Shown here piece by piece: positions 1 through 9,912 of a DNA stretch of 64,000 nt (the stretch's first letter is position 1; every line of letters begins with the position of its first letter). The notes under the pieces are model-generated. The model did no database searches. It worked only from the letters and a program-made list of their open reading frames with translations, and had not been told where the DNA came from. The DNA comes from Allacma fusca (lineage: Eukaryota; Arthropoda; Collembola; Symphypleona; Sminthuridae): assembly GCA_947179485.1 (NCBI GenBank), contig OX359246.1, forward strand, positions 8,928,001-8,992,000. Direction: 5' to 3'. The translations under genes and the position numbers were made by a program.

Positions 1-825
1 TCTCCCATAAATACGGAGTCGGTGCCACTATTTTTGATAACTTCTTGTAATTTTGGTTTACTCTTAGGCTTAGCCGGGTTTTAGGGGGGGTAAACCCGGG
101 AGTTTTTCTTGCCAAAAACTCTGTCCACATCTGTATTTCCTCCGAAAATGGTGGGTTGTTGCTTCTTAAATTTCTCATGAGTCTTCACGTGAGCTACGGC
201 TTCCTCCAGGGTTTATTTGTCTTTTGTCTGGAGCTGTAGTGATACGGTCTTGTCCAAAATGCCAATCACTATACGGTCTCTAATTAACTCATCATGTAGG
301 GACTGAAAATTACAAGTTTTTGCCAATTTGTGGATGTCCGTGATGAATTGATCCACATTCTCATCTGTGTGCTGTACTCGGGAATTGAACATGAAGCGTT
401 CAAACACGACGTTCAGTTTCCCAATGAAATGGGCTCGGAAGGCTTCACATACTTTATCGTAATCTTTGGCGTCCGTTTTGCTGAGTTGAAAAGAATCAAA
501 GATTTCGTATGCATTTCCACCCATATGGTAGAGTAAGGAGCTAATCTTCCAGTCGTCATCAGTCTGTTTGGAAAGGGTCACAAACCCTTGAAAACGACGA
601 ATCCAGGTTGTCCACTCAGATGGGGTGTCGTAGGAGAATCCCTCTGAAGGTCAGTGTGCGTCCGTTGGAGGTGCAGCTGGAGTAGCCATGATGAAGGTGA
701 GAAGAGAGACTGGAGTTTTGTGCCCACGGAGCGTATGTGGAAGTGAGTAGTATGTGTATTTTTACCGTAAAGTGTAAACTTTAAAGTATGATTAATTGGT
801 GTGAATTTGACCGTAGCTGCCACCA
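1..825 (-). pseudogene. Ty3/gypsy gag remnant, antisense
   Basis: This is the N-terminal part of a gag gene on the minus strand, running off the left window edge. The stretch read from 581 down to 213 matches, with a few substitutions, the gag region of the intact elements at 29028 and 33607 (for example the motif LSKQTDD.WKISSLLY). The ATG equivalent to the intact start lies at 686-688 on the minus strand. That frame hits a stop after about 12 codons because of a small indel, and the frame breaks again near 580 and 212. A run of G at 83-90 sits inside the region equivalent to the protease-proximal gag. It is a dead copy of a related but distinct family, since its LTR and primer-binding site differ from the tandem array. 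Confidence 0.85.
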
Positions 826-1171
826 TGCATTAAAATCTGATTATATTCGGTAGCGAATAAATGTACGTAGATATTAACGAAGATAATTGAATAGGAAAGA
901 TTATGGTTTATTCCAAGAAAGCCGAATGTGAAGGTAGGAGTGAGAGAGTAAGAGTAGTGATAGTAATTGAGACGCAACTGAGGTAATAGAAGGAAGGAAT
1001 CCTTTATATACGGGCACGAGAGTGTGTCCCAGCCTGGCAAAGGTAACGGCTGCAGAAGGGTTAGGTTGGAACAGGATGATTCCAGTTTATGCAGGTTCAG
1101 ACAGGAATGAGCAGGTGTTGGGGAGGATGAAGTGTAACGGTAGAAACATAACATATGTACATTCCTGCACA
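826..1171 (-). repeat. LTR of the antisense gypsy fragment
   Basis: On the minus strand this begins TGTGCAGG and ends TGCA. It shares long stretches with the 368-bp LTRs at 28524 (the TATATAAAGGATTCCTTCC promoter block and the repeated AACCTG blocks) but is diverged and 346 bp long. The next minus-strand bases (TGGTGGCAGC) occupy the primer-binding position and differ from the intact family. It ends exactly where a dispersed repeat begins (1172-1530), so the element was inserted into a copy of that repeat. Its partner LTR lies outside the window. Confidence 0.75.
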
Positions 1172-1530
1172 GTTTTCATAAACGAGCCAGATGTGGCACC
1201 AAGCCGAATGTCAGTTGTAGCAGTTGTCGCAGTTGGGAATGCGGCAGTTGGCTTAGAACCTAACTCATTTTTTCGGGAAACAATATCCGTCTGGAGAGGT
1301 AGGGAAATTTGGATAATAATGTAGCCTTCGTGTAGTCCTGTAGTGATGTAAATATTCCGGTCTGTTCTAAGTAATCTGATTTTGTCTCGAGGGTCATTCT
1401 AAATGGTCTGTTTCACACTCGCGGAACAAGGAATATAATCCGGTGGATTTCCTGAACTAGAAACATGGCCCAGTCCATCCGTCGGACGTTTGGACAAAAC
1501 ATTAGCCGCGGCGAATTATTTGTACTTATT
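1172..1530. repeat. Dispersed repeat, copy 1
   Basis: This is a direct match, roughly 85 to 90 percent by eye, to 17076-17432. Shared landmarks include TTTTTTCGGGAAACAATATCC, the TCTCGAGGG block, CACTCGCGGAACA and ACATTAG..GCGGCGAATTATT. Neither copy has a convincing ORF. Both contain degenerate TGGCAGTTG words at the left end. No family is recognised. Confidence 0.7.
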
Positions 1531-2206
1531 ACTGGCATTTACACTTTCGGGTACAGCTATTTCATGATCCGCACTTGCAAGATATTTTGATGCAAGTATA
1601 ATTTCTCAACCTGCACTTTCAATTTACCCAACTTGAATTACCAAGTTCGGATTCCCGTTTTACTTGTACCTGACCCTATTTATCACGTACATTTAAAGGC
1701 TTAACCCGAACTTGACCCGATCTGGTACGTGTCAAGTTATACTTGTACTTGAGTGCAGCTCTGTCCAAGATGTAGGACCAGGCCGGAAAAGACTAAAACC
1801 TTTGCTCTAGACCACAACCGTTCCAGCACTTATTGTTAGCCCTGGCGGCAAGCGCCAGTAAACGGGGGGTTTTGAAATTCCTTAAACAGAATTAGACCCA
1901 CGACTCCCACGAGTCACTATACATAAATTAACATTGTTGAATTATCAATATGGAGCAAGGATCAAATACTGCCGAGGCAATTGAAAATGAGAGTTGGCCT
2001 AGTGTGTTATGCAAGCCTCTGCGATTGGTTTATGCGTCTTACCATAGTGATTGTTAACCATCGATTCACTTTTTACGCACACAAATGTTCGAGTTTTAAA
2101 AAAATAATAAATCATCGTCCCGCGGTTATTAAAGGCTCTCGCCGAGGGCTGCGTCATTTACGACTATCATTCTTGACCCCCTTTATTGTATTACGTTGAG
2201 GTCATT
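1531..2206. other. No gene; degenerate ACTTGTAC-rich stretch
   Basis: Between about 1520 and 1760 there are scattered ACTTG/TACTTG words resembling the arrays of the element at 38445-39429, so a decayed fragment of that kind of element is plausible. No TIR or target duplication was found. From 1760 to 2198 I see nothing that I can assign. Confidence 0.3.
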
Positions 2207-3083
2207 TAGAGTTTCTTATCGGGACGGGAATACCGATGATATCGGTAACGATATGGGAACGGGACGTTACCGCTACCACGAAAATGGGACGCAAAGAGGA
2301 AAACTGAATCAGATCTGATAAAAGCGTATTCGTTTTGGGTTTCGGTACCGAAAATGAAGTTCCGAACACGTAACATAGCCTGGCGGGAAAAATATGTAGC
2401 AGAAAATGCGAAACCAGAATGTACATCACTCTAATTACTTGTCATGTGCGCGCTAACTCTTCTTTAATAATTCCTTTTGGCTAGTAATTTCTTGCCTGGC
2501 TCAAAAATTAGGATTTTAATTAAGATGAAAGGAATGGAAACCCAAGACCCAACGAAAGAATATTGGACGTCGAAAGTCAGGAAACCAAATACAAAACCAG
2601 GTCTAACATGTTACTGGTACCAAGGTATTGTTTGAAAGCATGATTGTGTCGAAAAACGTGGATTCGAGCGGGTAAAAAAAGTCGTTTAGAGCACCTGGGA
2701 GTTGTGGATTAGACTAGTGCGTGGAAAGTGTGAAATGTTTTTGTGCTTATGTGTAATGTGTACTTGAATATTAACAAATGAATGTAAAAAATATGAATTT
2801 ATGCTTAAAATTGTGGATTAAATATTTCAATGTGTTATCGGTACTGATTCGGAACGGTTCGGGAAAAAATCGGTTCGGGATAAACCAATATCGGGTCATT
2901 CGATTTCGGGATAGTATCGGTACCGGTACAAAAAAAAAATATTTTTTCCCCGTTTCGGGATGATAATTTCCTGAACCGAAATTTTGGGTATCGGAACGGA
3001 ACCGGTTCCTGATTTGCAAGATTTCATTCGGTTCAGAACGGTACGGTGGTTCGGACGGTTTTTTGTCTCGATAAGAAACAATT
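2207..3083. mobile_element. hAT-like word-array element 1 (old)
   Basis: The left end TAGAGTTTCTTATCGGGAC pairs with the right end, whose reverse complement is AATTGTTTCTTATCGAGAC. The flanking octamers AGGTCATT (2199-2206) and AGATCATT (3084-3091) match at 7 of 8 bases. The subterminal zones (2220-2440 and 2840-3065) are degenerate arrays of ATCGGTACCG and CGGGACGGGA words. There is no coding capacity. The mismatches in the TIR and the duplication suggest an old insertion. Confidence 0.6.
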
Positions 3084-3091
3084 AGATCATT

Positions 3092-4488
3092 GCAAAAATT
3101 TCTGTTGCAAATATTTGAAATGAAATTTTGATGAAATGTTGTTTTAAAAAATGAAATTTTGATGAAATATTATTTTAAAAAATGAAATTTTGCTAATTTT
3201 TTAAAAATATTGTTATTTCTGCTAATGGCTGGTATGTGTTAAAAAGTTCATTGATATCGGTGGAACTGTTCCGGAGAAAACAAACAATTTATTCGCTTTA
3301 ATTTTGTGTACGTATTCACCGATTTCAACCAATAACGAACTCTCCCGAAGATGTTCAAAAATTGTTTGAATAAAGTCGGTCTAGTAGTCAGAGGAAAAAT
3401 GCGGGACATGCAGATTTAATTTGTTTTTACTCGAGAACACGCCGACCGAGTTTTCGCCCTGAACAATGCTAACAAAACGTTTTTAGCGAAATTGGTCGAG
3501 TAGTTTCGGAGAAAAACTGTGCGATATAGAGATCCATGAATAACACTATTTTATAAGGCTGACGCAGCCCTAAAAATTGCAGTTTTAATTGTTTAAGAAT
3601 GACGCAAGAGATTTATATTGCATGAGCGTATATGCCTTCATTTAGCGCTGAAAAGTATGAAAAATCATGATTGGGCCTATCAGAGATAAGAGAGGCGTGT
3701 GTAATATAATTGTTCTTAATTGGTCAGCTCTCATTTTCAATCCTCTCGACGGTACTTATATCATGCCATTTTTTTTCTAATGGATGACATGCTGTTTTAC
3801 GAAATTCCCTAAATTGAATTCCATATTTTTTGCAGGCGGCTCTCAAACGGATGAGAAATATTTGAAGTTTTCAAACGTAACAGTCAAGGAAGAAATCGTA
3901 TTCGTAGAATCAGTTTAATTATATTTGAAATGTTACTGTATTTAAGTTGCAAATAGTGAATGAATACGCAAAGATAAAACTCTTGCAACAAACTCGATTT
4001 AGGAATAAACCTATCCTTGTAGAATGTATGAAGAATTAAAATGTATGTTCAAGTCACATTATTAAAATTTGTTTTCGAAACGTTTCAAATATTGTTTCAG
4101 CAATTGTGTGTGTGCTACTCATTAAAAATCTATTTGTTACGTGGTTTATAATTCGCTAATTTCAATAATGAATAGTGAATAGTGAAGAAATAATGTGAAT
4201 TTTAGAAGATGATTCTCTCAACTTTAATAAAGCCACCAGTTTAATGCCGGACATTTTAGACAATAAATTTACCCACTGATTCTCATGTTGAATCAAATTT
4301 TCACTTTGCACGATAACATGCTAATTCGGAAGGGATCAAGACTTTTACTAGCGTCAATGTAAACGAATTGAAATCGTTTGCACTGCAACAAGTAAACAAG
4401 CATAAAAAAACATGTGAAAGAAAATATAGATGTGACATGCGACTGGAATACCAAAGGTTCGAACATACATATGTACCTACGTTTTTAT
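3092..4488. other. AT-rich intergenic DNA, nothing recognised
   Basis: No ORF with protein-like composition and no convincing exon. Near 3110-3200 a GAAATTTTGATGAAAT motif is repeated about three times. The rest looks unique and AT-rich. Confidence 0.4.
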
Positions 4489-4496
4489 GCTTAAGT

Positions 4497-6006
4497 CAGA
4501 GATGTTCACCCGTCGACGGGTACCCCTCAAAGAAGCCTCCCTTCAGGGAAGGATGCGCTGCTTTCGAAAGAAATGAAGGGAAGGAAGGGTGAAAAAAATT
4601 ACGAAGGAACAAGTAAGGCTTCAGCGCATTGATGAAAAAATTGAAGTTGACGGAAGGGTGCTTCCCAATCACCCTTCGCGCGCCGAATATACCTTTCATG
4701 AAAACTAACTCTAACACTGTCAATACGCGCTTTCATTCACATGTAACGTACCAGGGTACATATAATACGATGGAAAGACGGTTTCTGGCGGGTACTGTAA
4801 TTTTCGTATCTTGACTAAGGTTCTCAACGGATCGGATATATCCGAACGGATACGGATCGGATACGGATACGGATAGGATAAAACTGAAGATTATCCGATC
4901 CGATATTTATCCGAACGGATCGGTTTTGTCATTCGCATCCGAAAAAAATCCCGGATAGGATCGGATACTACTACATAAAATATCTGAACGGATCGGATAG
5001 CGACCTTTTGTTTTTCGGATAATCCGGCGGATATCCGCGGATAAACGAATTTTTTGAAAACATGACGACCACTCTAATAATTTCTATCTGCTGCAATCAT
5101 CGACAGGACATTAGTTCGACAATTTCTCAAAACGTTTATACTTTTTTCACTTCATGTAGCTTTTGTAGCAAACCTGAAACCGAACCTTACGAATATAAGC
5201 ATGCCGTCAAGTATGTATGTTATGACCAGAAATTCTTTTCATCGTCATATTTTTTGAATTTCAGCTGATTATTCTAGATACCTGTTCTTATAGGCTTCAA
5301 ATTGTTAAAGGTTACTAATAAGTAAATATTTGAGAATATCTGATAAGCGAAAAAAAGCTCAATTCTTAAATTATTAGTGTTAAATGTTTTGCCAAGCAAA
5401 CATATATGCACGGTTTCTTCTGTCATTACAATACGTTATAAACTGACAGAATATTGTATTTAAAACTAAAAGCCAAACTCTAGGATCAATTTCAACTTCT
5501 TCAATTGATTCGTGTATCCGCAGATAGGATCGGATATCCGCGGATAGGATCGGATAGCTCCTTATTCGTATCCGACGGCTTCGGATAGGATAAATACGTC
5601 ATCCGAAAATTTACGGATAAGCTTCGGATAAGATTATTTTTAATCCCATGGAAGCGGATAGGATCGGATACGCTTTAGTTTTATCGGTAAAAATTCGGAT
5701 CGGATAGGATACGGATAGGATAAGGGAATGATCCTATCCGTTGAGAACCTTAATCTTGACTTCTTGACTTTGTTGTCTCATATATGAAAATAAAGTATTG
5801 CGGAAGACGGAATTTGGTGAATATTAATATTAGAAGAATATTACTGAATGCTTCAGGAAGGATCTCAATAAATAACTTCGAAGGAAGGGTGAAGGAAGGA
5901 ATTTTGTTTCCAAGCCTTCAATCTGAAGAGGTCTGAAGGAAGGAAATGAATCTATTTTTTTGCATTCGAAGGATTGAAGGAAGGGAAAATCATTTGAATA
6001 TCTCTG
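4497..6006. mobile_element. hAT-like word-array element 2 (GAAGG type), host of a nested element
   Basis: The left end is CAGAGATGTTCA and the reverse complement of the right end is CAGAGATATTCA. The flanking octamer GCTTAAGT is perfect on both sides (4489-4496 and 6007-6014). The subterminal zones at 4530-4670 and 5875-6000 are built from GAAGGAAGGG words. A second complete element (4816-5752) with its own target duplication sits inside, so this one inserted first. No transposase remains. Confidence 0.85.
4816..5752. mobile_element. hAT-like word-array element 3 (GGATCGGATA type), nested
   Basis: The TIRs are TAAGGTTCTCAACGGAT and its exact inverse at the right end. The flanking octamer ATCTTGAC is perfect (4808-4815 and 5753-5760). 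Both ends (4830-5050 and 5510-5740) are dense arrays of GGATCGGATA and GGATACGGATA in both orientations, about 200 bp each. The middle is AT-rich without coding potential. The TIR start resembles known hAT ends and the 8-bp duplication fits that superfamily. It is non-autonomous and looks young. Confidence 0.9.
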
Positions 6007-6014
6007 GCTTAAGT

Positions 6015-6607
6015 ATCTATCTTTTTTTCGTATCTAAACACTGATTATTCCCAGCATACATAAATTACAGAATTTTTTCCTCGACATATACAGCTTACAT
6101 GCAATTGTCTACAAAATATTTGAAAATCTGAGGATAACTTTTTAACAATTTTGCCTACTTTAAGGCATACATCCAGGCAGGGGTGGATTAATAAAACAAT
6201 TTTTACACTGGCCCTAAACCTGAAAATTCATTTCTGGGCCTTTACGCATGCAAACTGAGGGCCTTAATCAACTTTTTTTTACCCCCTTTTGATCTAAAGT
6301 ATTAGGTTATTTCTTGTTCCAAAATTATTTAAACGCATGATGAGTGGACTTCAGTTTTTTATTGTGGCACTAAAATAAACGCAAAATGTTTAAACTTTTT
6401 GGAGCCGTCAATTTTTTGGAAAGTTAAACGTGCTTATGCACAAGTATGATCCGTCAGTCTGTTAACAACATTTTATGATTCACATATCTCAGCAACGGGA
6501 TAACTATCGAACATAGCACTACCGCCGAATTTTTTTTATACACTGTAGATGCGACTTTTGATAAGTTTGGTGACCTGGAGTCGAAAAAACGAGATAGAAT
6601 GAAACAC
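6015..6607. other. Intergenic DNA, nothing recognised
   Basis: AT-rich sequence with no reading frame or repeat structure that I can support. It ends where the segmental duplication starts near 6608. Confidence 0.4.
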
Positions 6608-7021
6608 GGAGATCCAGATACAGGTGATTAATAATTTTAATTATTATTTCCAAATAAATTTTCCAATATACAATAATAATTATAATAAATATGACTGTAT
6701 ATATATAGTCATATTTAGTTTTAATTCTAGCAAACAATAATTTGATGCATGTAATTTAACAATTTGAAAATAATTTAAAATCGATTGGTTGAGTCTGAAG
6801 AATAAAATTTCCAGTAGGCCTGTCCATGAGAGACCTATTGACAAACAACACTCAGATAATACAATCGAAGTTTCAAGTTTTAGTTTAAAGTACAGATAAC
6901 TTGCATCACATGTAACATATAAGCATAACTTCAAATTAGTATACTGTTCTGCACAAACAGATAATCTGGATTAATTACTTTGTAAACCATTTTTGACTGT
7001 GATCGTTGACGTTTAATTCAT

Positions 7022-7988
7022 TCAGGATTCGAAGGTATAACACATGTAAAGAGGACCGTGGGTGCATTTCCAAGAACAACATTGCTGGGGAGCGTAACAG
7101 TTTCCACCGGGTGGATAACAAGGCTGCAGATAAATGCAAATAGAAGAGTAGTTAGATTTCTTGACTTGATAGAATTGTTTGGTAAAATTAATTCTAACCT
7201 TGTAAGCTTAAACGAAATAATCGAAGTATGCATCATTTCCACAAGTGCTCAGAACAACAGATATCAAACATGCCGTAAGCAACGTATAGAGTCAATTCAT
7301 ATTAATTGTAAATTCTACAGAACATACTGTCTTAATATTTTAAACGTAAAATTTAAGCGTCTGATTATAATATACAAAATATACATATATTATACACAAA
7401 TAATATTTATATTTATAAATAAAAATATATGTATGTATTCACAGAAACCCCATGGCTAAAACGACCAATATCAATATGCCAATAATCTCTAGTGAAAAAT
7501 GTAGAATAATCTGATTTGTAAGTTCAAAGCAAACTTGTCAGCTGCTTGATGGCCTGTCTTATGACTGTGGAAATGTATTTGAAGTGAGAACTAATAATTT
7601 GTGAAATGTTAATGCGTACATGATTGCTACGGAATAATACGTGATAAAAATTATAATGGTAAAAAAACGATTGTCTTCCCGCAGTTCTTCCAGATAATAT
7701 CCAACGCGGCAGTCGTGCTCCAAACCACAGAAGTCAATTAAAATGGCGAGATGTACAGTTTAAATTCCTTTGAACAATGAATCGAAATGTGTCCCTCAAA
7801 CCCTCAATGATATTTGACATTTTCTTAAAAACGAACAATAGTTACAATAGCAATTGTGCGCCAAATTATTTCTGAAAAACTTTGTATTTTCCACTGGTGT
7901 TTCATTTAATGAATTTTACGATTGTGGAACTATAAGTTTGGAGGCATACAATAGGAAATACAATAATTAAGATCGTAAATTTTATCAT
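7022..7988 (-). CDS. Secreted knottin-like (ICK) peptide, copy A, 2 exons inferred
   Basis: Read on the minus strand. Exon 1 (7988-7920) starts at an ATG and encodes a classic signal peptide beginning MIKFTILIIVFPIVC, followed by Gln-Thr-Tyr-Ser. It can end in phase 0 at a GTAAAA donor. The last exon (7123-7022) follows the acceptor TTTATCTGCAG, also phase 0, and encodes 33 residues with the cysteine pattern C-X6-C-X5-CC-X3-C-X7-C, then a stop. That six-cysteine pattern is the inhibitor cystine knot framework of secreted defence and venom peptides. Copy B (20407-21367) keeps every cysteine, the signal peptide and the splice sites. Loop residues differ (for example QCCSWKC here, QCCSGKC there). 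Function and target are unknown. An extra exon between the two is possible (see findings). Transcription is not shown. Confidence 0.72.
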
Positions 7989-8443
7989 TGCAATAGCGAT
8001 ACCAAAGACGATGCTTGTCAGTTGTACAAGTGGTAAGACTGACCAGAGCAGTGATTTAGAATAGACTATGAGAGTATTAATATTAAGAGGCTGAAATTCC
8101 TAGCTTGATCTGACAAGGGGATGTTCCTGCATTCCTATTATCCCATTGATTGCAGGGTTCATCCCATGCCGTTTATGTGGTTTAGGAACCAGTTGGCTAC
8201 AAAATGTTCCATGCATATAGCTCATATGGTAAATGTTGGACAAATCCATCATAATAATTTATACAAAGCAACAATATTTGCTTCGGGCATGAAATTTTGG
8301 AAACTTGGGTTGAAATTGTTCCACCTATGTTCATTCTTTTAACAGAACAAAACAAAATAAAACAAACCAATTATAGCAATACGTTTTGAATACTTTAGTG
8401 CATATATAAATATTTCGCTAAAAACCCGCTTCGGAACGAATTA

Positions 8444-8678
8444 CAGTCAACTCTCACTATAAGGGATAACCTTATAAGGGATAACCTTATAAGGGATAAC
8501 CTTATAAGGGATAACCTTATAAGGGATAACCTTATAAGGGATTTCTCGATATAAGGGATCATGATTAGTCCCGATTCCCATTTATACAATGTATAACACT
8601 ATGCTTATAAGGGATTAGTGTTTATAAGGGACAGATTTTGCCGGTCCCTTGATCATCCCTTATAGCGAGAGTTGACTG
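8444..8678. mobile_element. TA-flanked MITE (pogo/Tigger-like)
   Basis: The TIRs are about 20 bp: the left end CAGTCAACTCTCACTATAAG and the right end whose inverse is CAGTCAACTCTCGCTATAAG. TA dinucleotides lie immediately outside (8442-8443 and 8679-8680). Inside are about six tandem copies of a 15-bp unit (ATAAGGGATAACCTT, about 8458-8545). Copy B of the segmental duplication has the empty site with a single TA at 21828-21829. The TA target and TIR style suggest a Tc1/mariner relative, probably pogo-like. Confidence 0.88.
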
Positions 8679-9912
8679 TACTATATCCTGGATTGAAGCA
8701 TTTGCGAAGGGCCAGTGCAGAAGTAGATCGTATTATTAGTTGTAATTTTTATTCTAACATTATTATACAATGTCCATTCTTTAATGCCTATGCAAAGTCC
8801 AAGCAGTTACTATGGAGACTATATTAGAATATTCCTATTTATTATAATAAATTATTCTACTTGTTTATGGCAAAATGAATGAAATGATTGAATAGAAGAT
8901 TGTATAAGGAGCGCTGGAGGGAGGATTAGAGAGGGCATTGAAAATCTTGGTGCGAATGAGCTAACAACTTGCCTTCACTCTAATTAATAAAAATAAAATT
9001 ACTGTTATTCCATTTATTGTTAAAATGCTTCGCGTACTTTCATTCGTACTAGACAGCAAAGGCTGTCATTGGTACCGGAGTGATTGAAAGAAGCGAAATT
9101 ACGGATAAGTATTTGTGCACTGCAGAGACAGTGCTGGTCCTTCAATTAAACTTTACCCAACACATGTGGTTGGGAAGACTCGAAGTCACATCATTATTAC
9201 CGTCAATTTGAGGCAGTAACAGCCTATTTTCGTTCTTTATAGTGCTCAAAAGTTATCTTTCGCAGTTTCTTCTTGTACTCTTTTGTTAAATTAAGTCGTA
9301 AATGGATGTCTTGATTGTATGACAATGGTTCGACTGTTAAAAATCATCTGAGATCAGCACTACGTGCTAAGTCACCAGGGGGCGAAGCGTCAAATGTGGC
9401 AACAAGGGTTTTTAACAGAAACGGATGACACGATGTCCTTCAAAAACAATAGTGTTCTTCCTTTTTGCATAATCTGTCCTGGTAAACAATTTGTAACGTG
9501 TAGTAGAAATTGTTCTGCAGATATCGTGCGGACAAGACAGCCTCTGCAGACAGGCAGACAACCCGACAGCCAGACCTTCGTAATAGGGACTCTCGCCTCG
9601 CTACGCCCCTAAAAAGGGCTGTTCCAGTAGTACATAAAGATAAAACAAGAATGCAGTATATTTGGTTACCACGCAATCCAGCGTGAATCTTTCTTTGCAA
9701 CCACAGCCCACTCAAAGTAATCTAGCAGTATCAGATTTTTATGCGCGATGCGCGATGAAAGAATCACTGGATTCGAAATCTTGTAGGCGATAAAACGTTG
9801 GAATATGTTCAGATGTGAAACAAGCGTAGATGGTCTGCACAGACATGTCCAGCCTTAGAAGGCTAGCCTTCAATGAAGGCTTCATTGAAGGCGGAAGATC
9901 AATTTTCCAGAG

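Larger units (their letters stand above)
6608..9912. repeat. Segmental duplication, copy A (contains a knottin gene)
   Basis: A direct repeat of 19974-22533 at high identity (mid-90s percent over 7000-8440 by eye), starting at GATCCA.ATAC and ending in a shared block around GCGGAAGATCAATTTTCC. Copy A is longer for two reasons. It has a 235-bp TA-flanked MITE (8444-8678), and it has 436 bp absent from copy B between two CCTAT pentamers (8787 and 9223). From about 9430 to 9610 the copies are unrelated, so one was replaced or rearranged there. Confidence 0.85.

Noticed and set aside
8458-8545. CRISPR-like regular repeats
   Set aside because: The units are contiguous without spacers and sit inside a transposon in a eukaryotic genome.
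8395-8589. Minus-strand ORF with a repeated SLIRLS peptide
   Set aside because: Produced by the 15-bp tandem units of the TA-flanked MITE.
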